A DNA stretch of 64,000 nucleotides, from assembly GCF_050586345.1 (NCBI RefSeq), contig NZ_JBOCEF010000009.1, forward strand, positions 49,922-113,921, read 5' to 3'. This DNA comes from JBOCEF01 sp050586345 (GTDB lineage Bacteria > Pseudomonadota > Alphaproteobacteria > Rhodobacterales > Rhodobacteraceae). Each line of letters starts with the position of its first letter. The first letter of the stretch is position 1. The notes under the pieces are model-generated. The model searched no databases. It saw only the letters and a program-made list of their open reading frames with translations, and was not told the origin of the DNA. Below are positions 52,401 to 59,618 of the stretch, in pieces. The position numbers were made by a program, and so were the translations under genes.

Positions 52401-52579
52401 TCCGAGACGCCGCCCTGCCCGGTGGCGATGCCGCGCACCGGCGCGGCGGGGGCCGGGGCCGCGGTCTCGGCCGTCTGGGCCAGGGCCCCGGTCGACGGGG
52501 CGATAAGGGACGGGGCGCAGACGCCCAGCGCCGCGACGAGGGCCAGGGCCGCCGTCGACGATGCGCGAAGAATTCTCAT
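49475..52579 (-). CDS. large MscS-family mechanosensitive channel (DUF3772 type)
   Basis: A 1034-residue MscK/YbiO-like channel. A signal peptide (cleavage near residue 34) is followed by an Ala/Glu-rich periplasmic domain of about 300 residues, partly coiled coil (DUF3772-like), then about ten membrane helices. The MscS core is complete: pore helix 'ALSVGIGFGLQNVVNNFVSGIILLVERP', 'VGDWIVVNGTHGTVKKISVRATEIETFD' and 'IVPNGDLIS', with a C-terminal basket. It opens on membrane tension to release osmolytes. A Pro/Asp/Gly-rich tail ends the chain. Start at 52579 is set by the signal peptide. alaX follows with four-base overlap, function link unclear. Confidence 0.92.
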   Translation of the reverse strand: MRILRASSTAALALVAALGVCAPSLIAPSTGALAQTAETAAPAPAAPVRGIATGQGGVSELPAAAPLEAIGAAVEEAAQAAAAEAASPTEIVAPDADAAAETDAGAAASDAAATPADAAPADAATAEAPSGGQAGTQEARAAAAEEAAAEAEAAAQAAAPTGPPTEAELAEVLSIAAASNPALSEERTAEVRARIKEWEASAARAADAVNEGRASTPAMELLRERLTEDRAAATELARQARVAGDPLRAQLEALGPAPENGEEPRETAAERQTLETLIAQLDSRARQGDLAAARADALISQIDGLIRDRFAEQLATRGPTPFNPAAWTGALEGPLDFAHHVAGELTEALNDPVRQKEREARVPLFIAAVLLALGIGVFARRRVVAALERAAPEDAGRGRLVAVGALIAVTRLIAPAAALALCYFGLIYGDFLGRRGIELLNYTAMGLGVLIAGHAIGRAYYSPSAPRFRHSVLGDAEASRGAICALGLGTAYAADQILVGAGEAFGYSQEVLAVLNLCVLLFGAVFMWGLAGLVAPKGDAAKAEADKPGEDDIAAYQRPADEDEAPALGRRLLKLGSFFMRAVALGSVAASLAGYFAASRYAFFPTVMTVGLLAAGVLLFTMIRDGVEGYLSDGDEGEAGGAEGAPAAGGLRLIPIFAGFVIILALLPELALIWGARPADLGEAWGVISGGIQMGESRIAPVDFLTFALVFLAVYTIMRLLQSVLRRSVLPNTRLDSGARNAIASFAGYAGFAIAALSAISAAGLDLSSLAIVAGALSVGIGFGLQNVVNNFVSGIILLVERPIKVGDWIVVNGTHGTVKKISVRATEIETFDRAAYIVPNGDLISSPVMNMTHGNNVGRLMVPVGVAYGADVEKVRDILEEVSTTHSAVLRYPAPQILFLEFGADSLNFEIRCILRDIGQVLAVKSHMHFEIERRFREAGIEIPFAQRDLHVRNPEALGSAIGKGVVDAMETAFSAGAAPVSGGGTQGGGGAPLSPARPAAPKPPETDPRPVGERGPDQDGDADGDGEAGEAR

Positions 52580-52697
52580 TGTGTCGCTCGTTCCTGCAAA
52601 CAAAGTGTCCGTGCCAAGGATGAAGCGTTTCGCGCCCGGGTCAAACCCCGGATCGCGCCGGAAACCCGTGCTGCGGGCGCCCGCCGCAGCCCCTGCA

Positions 52698-52735
52698 CGC
52701 AAAAGGGGCGCGGCCTTCGCAGGCCGCGCCCCCGT
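52698..52735 (-). terminator. Rho-independent terminator of cysK
   Basis: A 12-base perfect stem (52705-52716 with 52721-52732) and a TCGC/GCGA loop, with TTTTGCG after the stem on the minus strand, about 36 bases past the cysK stop. Confidence 0.85.
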
Positions 52736-52768
52736 TTCTCAATTCATCGCGCCCCGGGCGCGGGCCGC

Positions 52769-53815
52769 TCAGGCCTCCTCGAACACCTTCGGGATGTCCG
52801 CGCGCTTCGCCGCCTCTTCCAGCCAGTCGGGCGTCGGCAGGCCCTTTTCGCGCAGGAAGGCGGGGTTGAAGAGCTTGGAGGCGTAGCGGTTGCCGTAATC
52901 GCACAGCACCGTGACGATGGTCTTGCCCGGGCCAAGTTCCTTCGCCAGCCGGATCGCGCCCGCCACGTTCACGCCCGAGGACCCGCCGAGGCAGAGCCCC
53001 TCTTCCTGCAGCAGGTCGAAGACGATCGGCAGCGCCTCCTCGTCCGGGATCTGGAACGGGTGATCGACGGTCAGCCCCTCGAGGTTGGCGGTGATGCGGC
53101 CCTGGCCGATGCCCTCGGTGATCGAGCCGCCCTCGGAGGCGAATTCCCCGGTGGTGTAGTAGGAGTAGAGCGCGGCGCCCATCGGATCGGCGAGGCCGAT
53201 GGCGATGTTCGGGTTCTTCGCGCGCAGCCCCGCGGCCACGCCCGCCAGCGTGCCGCCCGAGCCGACGGCGCAGATGAAGCCGTCGACCTTGCCGTTCGTC
53301 TGCTCCCAGATCTCGGGCGCGGTGGCGTCGATATGGGCCTGGCGGTTGGCGGTGTTGTCGAACTGGTTCGCCCAGATGGCGCCGTTCGGTTCGGTCTTCG
53401 CCAGCTCGGCCGCGAGGCGGCCCGAGTAGCGCACGTAGTTGTTGGGGTTGCGGTAGGGGGCCGCGGGGACCTCCACCAGCTCCGCCCCGGCCAGGCGAAG
53501 CATGTCCTTCTTCTCCTGGCTCTGGGTCTCGGGGATCACGATCACGGTCTTGTAGCCGAGCGACGCGCCCACCAGCGCCAGGCCGATGCCGGTATTGCCC
53601 GCGGTGCCCTCGACGATGGTGCCGCCGGGCCGCAGCAGGCCCTTCGCCTCGGCGTCGCGGATGATCCACAGCGCGGCGCGGTCCTTCACGGACTGGCCGG
53701 GGTTCATGAACTCCGCCTTGCCCAGGATCTCGCAGCCCGTCAGCTCGGACGCCTTGCGCAGCTTGATGAGCGGCGTTTTGCCGACCGCGTCGGCGAGGTC
53801 CTTGTACACGGCCAT
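52769..53815 (-). CDS. cysK: cysteine synthase A (O-acetylserine sulfhydrylase)
   Basis: PLP enzyme making L-cysteine from O-acetylserine and sulfide, 348 residues. The PLP Lys44 lies in 'NPGQSVKDRAALW', the substrate loop 'EGTAGNTGIGLAL' and the phosphate loop 'GSGGTLAGVAAGLR' are intact, and 'LCLGGSSGVN' is near the end. It is about 30-40 residues longer than E. coli CysK owing to an insert after 'RLAGAELVEVPAAPYRNPNNYVRYSG', a variant common in alphaproteobacteria. AAGGAGA precedes the ATG. Promoter at 53867-53895. Confidence 0.95.
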   Translation of the reverse strand: MAVYKDLADAVGKTPLIKLRKASELTGCEILGKAEFMNPGQSVKDRAALWIIRDAEAKGLLRPGGTIVEGTAGNTGIGLALVGASLGYKTVIVIPETQSQEKKDMLRLAGAELVEVPAAPYRNPNNYVRYSGRLAAELAKTEPNGAIWANQFDNTANRQAHIDATAPEIWEQTNGKVDGFICAVGSGGTLAGVAAGLRAKNPNIAIGLADPMGAALYSYYTTGEFASEGGSITEGIGQGRITANLEGLTVDHPFQIPDEEALPIVFDLLQEEGLCLGGSSGVNVAGAIRLAKELGPGKTIVTVLCDYGNRYASKLFNPAFLREKGLPTPDWLEEAAKRADIPKVFEEA

Positions 53816-53866
53816 CCCGGGTCTCCTTCCTGGCGCGAGGGGGCCGCGGCGGCCCCGTCGCATGGA

Positions 53867-53895
53867 GTCATAGGCGCCCCGCGCCCCGGAGGCAA
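53867..53895 (-). promoter_or_regulatory. promoter of cysK
   Basis: TTGCCT (53895-53890), exactly 17 bases, TATGAC (53872-53867) on the minus strand, about 52 bases before the start codon. Confidence 0.6.
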
Positions 53896-54077
53896 TCGCG
53901 GCCCCGCCGGATGCGGGACGCTGCTTCGCGCGCGGCGGGAGTCGCGGGCGTTTTTCCCGCCGGTGCGGCGGCGCAAAGACCATTTCTCCGGCGTTGAACC
54001 AAGCAGGCCGCCGCCCGAGGACGCACGTTCACCAGGCGGACGCCCCGGGGGCCAGGCGCGCAGGGCGGAGAGGGGCC

Positions 54078-55250
54078 TCAGCCCGCCGCCTCCCGCAGCG
54101 CCTCGCGCCGACGCGCCAGCTGCAGCAGCGAGATCATCGCAGTGGCCGAGTTCACCGCGCCCCGGTCCAGCAGCGCCATCGCCTCGTCGAAGCCGAGGCG
54201 GATCGCGGCGATGTCCTCGCCCTCTTCCTCGAGCCCGTGCACGCCCCCGGCCTCCGACAGGTCGGCGACGGCGATGTAGGAGGTGATATGCTCGGCCATC
54301 ACGCCGGGCGAGGGGTAGTAGCCGCCGACGGGCTCCACCGCGTCCAGCTCCAGCCCCGCCTCCTCCAGCGCCTCGCGCCGCGCCGCGGCCTCGGCGGATT
54401 CGTCCGCGTCGAGCCGCCCGGCGATCACTTCCAGGGGCCAGGGATGGGCGTCGCCGCGCGCGTGCGGCCCGGCGCGCCACTGGGCGATCAGCAGCACCTC
54501 GTCGCGCGCCGGGTCGTAGGGCAGCACGGTGACGGCGTCGCCGGAGACGAAGGCGGCGCGCGTCAGGGGGGCGGACAACCCGCCCCCGAAGGTCTCGTGC
54601 CGCACCTCCATCGCCTCGATCCCGAAATAGGAGGCATAGGGGCGGGTGAGCGTCTCGGTCACCGCCCGCCTGGGCGGGTTCTCCATCACCGCTTCGGCGC
54701 CGACGGGGGGCGCGCCCTCGGCGCGGGCGGCGTTCTCGCGCCCCGCGCGCACCCGGGCGCGGGCGCGGTTCTTGATGCCGGGCCACATCGACAGGTCGGA
54801 CCAGTCCACGCCCTGCTCGTAGAGCGCCATGATCTCGGCCGCGCATTCAAGCATCAGCGGCCGGTCGGTGTTGCGCCAGTCCTCGTAGGACCAGTCCGGG
54901 CCGGGGGCGAGCCTGGCGCGCGGGAAGAAGGCCTGCGCCTCCACCGCGCCATCGGCGGTGCGCACGGCGACGGGGCGCAGCTCGAACTCCTCCTCGTCCT
55001 CGAAGAACACCAGCCGGGCGGCCTCGGCCTCGTCGCGCGCGGCCATGATCGCGCCCTGCGCGGCGGCGCCCTCGCGCTCCACCAGGCAGGGGAACGCCTC
55101 GTCCAGCACGTGCACCGCGGCGAAGCCGTCCAGGGTGGCGGGGGTCAGCTCCAGCGTCTCGGCGGGACGTCCGGCCACAATGGAAAGCAGTTCCGGCGCT
55201 TGCAAAGACCCGTAGAAGAAGAAAGGCGGCTGTGGCATGACGAAATCCAT
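54078..55250 (-). CDS. fused gamma-glutamylcyclotransferase-like and NUDIX hydrolase protein
   Basis: A 390-residue two-domain protein. Residues 8 to about 160 are an AIG2/gamma-glutamylcyclotransferase fold ('FFFYGSL' at 10-16, acidic catalytic position in 'VFFEDEEEF'). From about 210 a NUDIX domain follows with a complete box at 278-300 (Gly278, Glu284, Arg-Glu and Glu-Glu in order). It looks like an ADP-ribose or related nucleoside-diphosphate-sugar pyrophosphatase ('LIAQWRAGPHARG'). The start is 55250 or 55238 (12 bases later). It is divergent from the ChrR-like gene, with a strong dyad upstream. Confidence 0.85.
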   Translation of the reverse strand: MDFVMPQPPFFFYGSLQAPELLSIVAGRPAETLELTPATLDGFAAVHVLDEAFPCLVEREGAAAQGAIMAARDEAEAARLVFFEDEEEFELRPVAVRTADGAVEAQAFFPRARLAPGPDWSYEDWRNTDRPLMLECAAEIMALYEQGVDWSDLSMWPGIKNRARARVRAGRENAARAEGAPPVGAEAVMENPPRRAVTETLTRPYASYFGIEAMEVRHETFGGGLSAPLTRAAFVSGDAVTVLPYDPARDEVLLIAQWRAGPHARGDAHPWPLEVIAGRLDADESAEAAARREALEEAGLELDAVEPVGGYYPSPGVMAEHITSYIAVADLSEAGGVHGLEEEGEDIAAIRLGFDEAMALLDRGAVNSATAMISLLQLARRREALREAAG

Positions 55251-55276
55251 GGGACTGGCGCGGCCCGCCCGCAGGA

Positions 55277-55306
55277 TCGCTTTTCGCACGAAAAGTCGAA
55301 AAGCGA
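55277..55306. promoter_or_regulatory. 10-bp perfect inverted repeat in the divergent gap
   Basis: TCGCTTTTCG (55277-55286) and CGAAAAGCGA (55297-55306) with a ten-base centre that itself holds CGAAAA, so an alternative inner hairpin (55281-55294) is possible. It lies 27 bases before the NUDIX fusion start and is AT-rich against its surroundings, as an operator would be. The 303-base gap 55251-55553 also holds the promoter candidate at 55318. Confidence 0.5.
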
Positions 55307-55317
55307 CTCCCCGCGGG

Positions 55318-55346
55318 TGATCCGGGAAGGTCCGCGCGGCGTATCA
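55318..55346 (+). promoter_or_regulatory. candidate sigma-E (ECF)-type promoter before the chrR-like gene
   Basis: TGATCC (55318-55323), 18 bases, TATCA (55342-55346). The -35 matches the TGATCC of Rhodobacter RpoE promoters. The ATG of the ChrR-like gene is 208 bases downstream. A second copy with the same spacing precedes the next gene. Confidence 0.4.
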
Positions 55347-55553
55347 CAGCCGAGAAGTCGGAGCGAGGCGCAGCTTGCCCCCCGCCGCATCCCGAAGCGG
55401 AGGCGGATGGGGGCGCCGGGCGCGCAGCGCGTCCGGCGCCGGGGATCCGGGCGCATCCGCGCCCCGTCCCGGCCCCGCGAAGCCCCGCCCCGGCGGGATC
55501 CGGCGCGCGCCCCGGCGCGCCGCCGGAGAAGAGAGAGGAGCGACGAGACGCGC

Positions 55554-56225
55554 ATGAACCACGCGGTTCTGCACGACGAGATCCTGGCCGGATACGCCTC
55601 CGGCGCCCTGCCCCCGGGCATGGCGCTGCTCGCGGCCGCCCAGCTGACCTTCTCGCCCGCCGCACGCGCCCGCGTCGCGGCCTATGAAAGCGTGTGCGGC
55701 GCGCTGCTCGAAGACGCGGCGCCGCTCACCGTCGCCCCGCCGTCGCTGGACGCGGCGCTGGCCATGCTCGACGGCGCGGCGCAGCTTCCCGCCGCCGCGG
55801 CCCCCGACGACATCCTGCCCCCGCCGGGCCGCCGCGCGGCGGCCGACAGCGTCATGCCCGCCTGCCTGCGCGAGGCGCTGGGGGTGGACGAGACCACGGC
55901 GCCCTGGTCGTTCCGCCTGCCCGGCCTCTCGGAGGCCGTGTTCGACGGGTTCGAGGGAGAGGAAGTGTCGATGCTGCGCGCCCGCCCCGGGGCGCCGATC
56001 TTCTCGCACACCCATGAAGGGGTGGAGGCGACGCTGGTCCTGTCCGGCGCGCTCGAGGAACGAGGCCAGGTCTACCGGCGCGGCGACGTCGCGCTGGCGA
56101 CCCCCGAGGTCGACCACCGCCCGCGGATCCTGGACGAGGGGCAGTGCATCTGCTTCGTGGTCAACACCGGCAAGCTGCGCTTCACCGGCCCGTTCTCGCG
56201 CGCGCTCAACCTCCTGGCGGAATGA
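55554..56225 (+). CDS. orphan ChrR-like cupin protein with lost anti-sigma zinc site
   Basis: A 223-residue homologue of ChrR, the zinc anti-sigma factor that holds RpoE until singlet oxygen appears. The C-terminal cupin keeps all four metal ligands with ChrR spacing: His152, His154, Glu158 and His188. In the N-terminal anti-sigma domain only the first ligand (His7) remains; the other three are Gln30, Ser34 and Ala37 in 'AQLTFSPAARARV', where ChrR has His, Cys and Cys. No rpoE gene precedes it. It is therefore probably not a zinc-dependent anti-sigma factor but a sensor or enzyme derived from one. GAGAGGAG lies before the ATG. Confidence 0.82.
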   Translation: MNHAVLHDEILAGYASGALPPGMALLAAAQLTFSPAARARVAAYESVCGALLEDAAPLTVAPPSLDAALAMLDGAAQLPAAAAPDDILPPPGRRAAADSVMPACLREALGVDETTAPWSFRLPGLSEAVFDGFEGEEVSMLRARPGAPIFSHTHEGVEATLVLSGALEERGQVYRRGDVALATPEVDHRPRILDEGQCICFVVNTGKLRFTGPFSRALNLLAE

Positions 56226-56287
56226 CGCGGGCGGGCCGCACGTCTTACGTGTGATTGACGCCGCCTTCACGGTTTTGCGAGACCCGA

Positions 56288-56316
56288 TGATCCGCCCGGC
56301 CCGGCCCTGCGTATTC
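56288..56316 (+). promoter_or_regulatory. candidate sigma-E (ECF)-type promoter before the DUF6134 gene
   Basis: TGATCC (56288-56293), 18 bases, TATTC (56312-56316), about 33 bases before the ATG. Same elements and spacing as at 55318. Confidence 0.45.
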
Positions 56317-56348
56317 CCCGCAGACAGACCGTTGCCGGAGCCGATCCC

Positions 56349-57014
56349 ATGATCCTCGACCGTCGCGCCTTCCTGGCGGGGACCTGCTGCGTCGCGCTGA
56401 CGCCGCCCGCCGCCCTCGCCGCGTCCGACCGCCGCTTCGCGATCCTGCGCGGCAGCGACGAGGTCGGCGCCCAGCGGCTGTCCGTGCGCCGGACCCCGGA
56501 GGGGATCGAGGCGCGGACCGAGATCGACATCGCCGTGCGCTTCCTCGGCATCGCCGCCTATCGCTACACCCTGTCCTCGACCGAGCTGTGGCAGGGCGGG
56601 CGGCTGGTCGCGCTCGACGCCTCCAGCGACGATGACGGCGAGGCGGGCTTCGTGCGCGCGCGGGCCGAGGGCGAGCGGTTGCGGGTCGACGGCAGCGGGT
56701 TCGAGGGGACGCTCGACCGGTTCTGCGTCCCCACCAGCTACTGGTCCAAGGACTTCACCCGGCGGCGCACCTGGATCAGCACCCAGACGGGCGTCCCGCT
56801 GAAGGTCGCCTGCGCCACCACCGGCGCGGTCCAGGTGGACGGCCCGCGCGGGCCGATCGCCGCCGAGCGCTGGCTGGTGACCGGCGAGCTGGAGCTGGAG
56901 CTGTACTACGCCGGGGACGAGTGGGTCGGCAGCGCCTTCGAGGCGGGCGGCGAGCAGGCCGCCATCGCGCCGCGCGTCCTGGCGGGAGAGCTGCCGCGGC
57001 TGGGCGAAACCTGA
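56349..57014 (+). CDS. exported DUF6134-family protein
   Basis: A 221-residue protein with a signal that starts 'MILDRRAFLAGTCCVAL' and resembles a Tat or lipoprotein-like leader (Arg-Arg, Cys13-Cys14). The mature part is a beta-rich domain with 'AVRFLGIAAYRYTLSSTELW' and 'PTSYWSKDF', features of the DUF6134 family. Function unknown; the fold suggests binding of a lipid or other hydrophobic compound (inference). It lies between the ChrR-like gene and an SDR gene, on the same strand. Confidence 0.75.
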   Translation: MILDRRAFLAGTCCVALTPPAALAASDRRFAILRGSDEVGAQRLSVRRTPEGIEARTEIDIAVRFLGIAAYRYTLSSTELWQGGRLVALDASSDDDGEAGFVRARAEGERLRVDGSGFEGTLDRFCVPTSYWSKDFTRRRTWISTQTGVPLKVACATTGAVQVDGPRGPIAAERWLVTGELELELYYAGDEWVGSAFEAGGEQAAIAPRVLAGELPRLGET

Positions 57015-57164
57015 CGCCCCGACGCGGGGGGGGTGGGGGGCGCGCCGCGGCCCGCACGCCCCCCACCCTGCCCGCCCGTCTCGAATTCGCGCGCCATCGC
57101 CCCACCTCGTGGGGCCGACCGCAGCGCGCGCCGCCCCATCGCGGCGCCGAACCAAGGAGGTTTC

Positions 57165-57935
57165 ATGTCCGTGTTCGACCAGATCGCCCGCCCCGCGGAC
57201 GGCCACGCCTGGATCACCGGCGGCTCGGCCGGGATCGGCCGGGCCGTGACCCTGCGGCTGGTGGATCGCGGCTGGACCGTCCATGTCACCGCCCGCGACC
57301 CCGAGGCGCTGGAGGCGCTCGCCGCCGAGCGTCCCGGCAGGATCATCCCCCGCCCGGGCGACGTGACCGACCGCGCCCGGATGGCCGAGATCGTGGAGCA
57401 GATCGAGGCCGAGGCCCCGCTGGCGCTCGTGCTGCTCAACGCCGGGGTCTACAAGCCGATGAAGGCGCAGGAGTTCGACGCGGCGGTAGCGCGGCTGATG
57501 TTCGACGTGAACCTCGGCGGCGTTGCCAACGGGCTCGACCCCGTGCTCAAGGCGATGATCGCGCGCGGCAAGGGGCACGTCGCGCTGACCGCCTCGGTGG
57601 CGGGCTATGGCGGGCTGCCCGAGGCCTGCGCCTACTCGGCCACCAAGGCGGGGCTGATCGCGATGGCGGAATCGCTGGCGCTGGACCTGGTGGAGCTCGG
57701 GGTGCGGATCTCGGTCGTGAACCCCGGCTTCGTGGAGACCGAGGCGACGAAGGTCAACGACTTCGAGATGCCGTTCCTGATGCAGCCCGGGGAGGCCGCG
57801 GACCGGATCGTCGCGGGGCTGGAGCGCCCGGGCTTCGAGATCGTGTTCCCCCGCCGCTTCGCCTGGTTCCTGCGGGCGCTGAACGCGCTGCCGAACCGTT
57901 GGAAGTTCAAGGCGTGGAAGAAGATGGGGGCGTAA
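57165..57935 (+). CDS. short-chain dehydrogenase/reductase
   Basis: A 256-residue classical SDR: NAD(P)-binding 'ITGGSAGIGRAV' near residue 18, 'LLNAGVY' in the middle, catalytic Ser in 'LTASVAGYGG' and Tyr/Lys in 'YSATKAG'. Substrate unknown. The C-terminal part is basic ('FPRRFAWFLRALNALPNRWKFKAWKK'), compatible with binding to a membrane surface. AAGGAGG five bases before the ATG sets the start. It may be in one unit with the DUF6134 gene (150 bases apart). Its last 29 bases overlap the convergent kinase gene. Confidence 0.92.
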   Translation: MSVFDQIARPADGHAWITGGSAGIGRAVTLRLVDRGWTVHVTARDPEALEALAAERPGRIIPRPGDVTDRARMAEIVEQIEAEAPLALVLLNAGVYKPMKAQEFDAAVARLMFDVNLGGVANGLDPVLKAMIARGKGHVALTASVAGYGGLPEACAYSATKAGLIAMAESLALDLVELGVRISVVNPGFVETEATKVNDFEMPFLMQPGEAADRIVAGLERPGFEIVFPRRFAWFLRALNALPNRWKFKAWKKMGA

Positions 57936-58428
57936 GGGCCGCCGCGATCCGCGCGGCGGCCTGGTGCGGCGTCAGCGCGGCGGCGTCGATCCGCAGCACG
58001 GGGCGGGCATGGGGGCGATAGTCCCGCGCCAGCACGGCGTGCCAGTCCGGGCCCCCGCCTGTCGCCGCGCGGCGGGTCTCGACCCGGCGGCGATGCTCGG
58101 CCTCATCCGAGCAGAGGATCTCCACGTCCAGCGCCCGCGCCCCGGCCTCGGCGGCGACGCCGCGCCAGGCGTCGCGGGTCAGCTCCCACGGGTTGACCAT
58201 GTCGGCGATGACGATGCGCCCGAGGGAGAGGTTGTCGCGCGCCGCCGCCATCGCCGCGGCATAGCCCGCGTCCTCGATCCGGGTCAGCTTCAGCGAACAG
58301 CTCCGCAGCGCGTCCTCGATGCTGTCGATCCGCAGCCAGAAGGCCCCCGTCCGCGCCGCCAGCGCCCGCGCCGCGGCGCTCTTGCCCACGCCCGACCGGC
58401 CCGAGAGGATGACGAGGACGGGATCCAT
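57907..58428 (-). CDS. P-loop kinase-like ATPase
   Basis: A 173-residue AAA/zeta-toxin-like kinase family protein with Walker A 'LSGRSGVGKSAAARALA' near residue 9, and 'FWLRIDSIEDALRS' and 'IVIADMVNPWELTRDAWR' matching the nucleoside or aminoglycoside kinase (COG0645-like) group. Substrate unknown. The start at 58428 gives the normal position of the P-loop; the upstream frame adds a basic tail from the terminator region. Its end overlaps the SDR gene by 29 bases. Confidence 0.82.
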   Translation of the reverse strand: MDPVLVILSGRSGVGKSAAARALAARTGAFWLRIDSIEDALRSCSLKLTRIEDAGYAAAMAAARDNLSLGRIVIADMVNPWELTRDAWRGVAAEAGARALDVEILCSDEAEHRRRVETRRAATGGGPDWHAVLARDYRPHARPVLRIDAAALTPHQAAARIAAALTPPSSSTP

Positions 58429-58462
58429 GCGCGGTCCTTTCCCGGCGGAGGGGAGGAGAATC

Positions 58463-58500
58463 GAAAAGGCCCGGCGCGATCGCTCGCGCCGGGCCTTGTT
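58463..58500 (-). terminator. Rho-independent terminator of rplT
   Basis: A 14-base perfect stem (58466-58479 with 58484-58497), TCGC/GCGA loop, and TTTTCGATT after it on the minus strand, 40 bases past the rplT stop. Confidence 0.88.
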
Positions 58501-58535
58501 CTTCACGCCGCGGGCCGAAGCCCCGGCACGGCGCC

Positions 58536-58895
58536 TCAGAGGGCGGCCTTCGCCTGGGCCACGATCGCCGCGAAGGCGGCGGGCTCGCGGATGGCGAGGT
58601 CGGACAGGACCTTGCGGTCGACCTCGATGCCGGCCTTGTTCAGGCCGTTGATGAAGGTCGAGTAGGTCATGTCCGCGTCGACGGCGCGCACGCCGGCGTT
58701 GATGCGCTGGATCCAGAGCGCGCGGAAGGTCCGCTTGCGCGCCTTGCGGTCGCGGGTCTGGTACTGCAGCGCCTTGTCGACCGCCTGGGTGGCGACGCGG
58801 AAGACGTTCTTGCGACGGCCGTAATAGCCTTTGGCGGCGTCGCGGACTTTCTTGTGACGGGCGTGGGCGGTGACGCCGCGCTTCACTCGGGACAT
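58536..58895 (-). CDS. rplT: 50S ribosomal protein L20
   Basis: bL20 (119 residues), an early-assembly protein of the large subunit: 'MSRVKRGVTAHARHKKV', 'GYYGRRKNVFRVATQAVDKALQYQ', 'FRALWIQRINAGVR'. 29 bases after rpmI, in one transcript. In many bacteria L20 represses its own mRNA; no matching leader structure is obvious here. Confidence 0.98.
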   Translation of the reverse strand: MSRVKRGVTAHARHKKVRDAAKGYYGRRKNVFRVATQAVDKALQYQTRDRKARKRTFRALWIQRINAGVRAVDADMTYSTFINGLNKAGIEVDRKVLSDLAIREPAAFAAIVAQAKAAL

Positions 58896-58924
58896 GCTTG
58901 AAACTCCTCTAGATCAGCGTGGGA

Positions 58925-59125
58925 TCAACGACCGTAGGGCAGGAAGCCCTTGACGATCTTGGCGTCGGCCTCGGCCAGCACGGTGGTGCCGCGGGCCTGG
59001 CGGATGAACTTGTTCGTCCGCTTGATCATGCCGTGGCGCTTGCCGGCCTGGCCGCCGATGACCTTGCCGCTGGCGCTGATCTTGAAGCGCTTCTTGGCGC
59101 TCGACTTCGTCTTCATCTTGGGCAT
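58925..59125 (-). CDS. rpmI: 50S ribosomal protein L35
   Basis: bL35, 66 residues: 'MPKMKTKSSAKKRFKISASGKV' and the end 'IVKGFLPYGR'. Short, basic and full length. First gene of the rpmI-rplT pair; infC does not precede it here. Confidence 0.98.
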   Translation of the reverse strand: MPKMKTKSSAKKRFKISASGKVIGGQAGKRHGMIKRTNKFIRQARGTTVLAEADAKIVKGFLPYGR

Positions 59126-59217
59126 TTGACACTCCGTTATCCGGATGCGCGCCCGGGGGCGCGGTTCTGGGACGACGCGGCAGCCCTTACGGCCGGCCGA
59201 CCCGGTTCGGAGCCGCG

Positions 59218-59246
59218 CTGATACAGGAGCGGCGGGGCGATGGCAA
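59218..59246 (-). promoter_or_regulatory. promoter of rpmI-rplT
   Basis: TTGCCA (59246-59241), exactly 17 bases, TATCAG (59223-59218), about 93 bases before rpmI. Confidence 0.62.
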
Positions 59247-59323
59247 GGGGGCCCGGGGGGGGGGGGTCCTGCGCGGGGCCGGGAGACGGCGTGCAGCAGT
59301 GGTCCCGGCGGGGCGCCGCCGCC

Positions 59324-59560
59324 CTAGCGCGCCAGCGCCTGCAGCTCCCGCGCCAGGGCCGCGAAGGCCGAGACGATGGCGGGCAGGCTGACCCCGTGGG
59401 GCGATCCGAAATGGGCGTAGAGAAGGGCCGCGCCGCCGAGGCCGAGGACCACGAGCGCGGAGCCCGCGCCCTCTCCGTCCACCTGTCTGCGGACCGATTG
59501 CAGCCCGCCGATGACGACGAGAATGCAGCCGATGACGAGAAAACTCTGAAACGCAGTCAC
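59324..59560 (-). CDS. small membrane protein between rpmI and pykA
   Basis: A 78-residue hypothetical protein with two hydrophobic segments ('FLVIGCILVVIGGL' and 'SALVVLGLGGAALLYAHF') and a short soluble tail. The frame starts with GTG at 59560, supported by GGGGAGG eight bases upstream; there is no ATG. It begins 58 bases past the pyruvate kinase stop on the same strand, so it may be read from the same mRNA. No family recognised. Confidence 0.65.
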   Translation of the reverse strand: MTAFQSFLVIGCILVVIGGLQSVRRQVDGEGAGSALVVLGLGGAALLYAHFGSPHGVSLPAIVSAFAALARELQALAR

Positions 59561-59618
59561 GCGCGCCTCCCCGCCCCGCAGTCCGGGGGCGGGAAGACGC
59601 GCGCGGTCTGCGGGGGCG

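Noticed and set aside
49724..54286. A 1520-codon plus-strand frame across the MscS and cysK region
   Set aside because: Shadow of the two minus-strand genes; no domain is recognisable in it.
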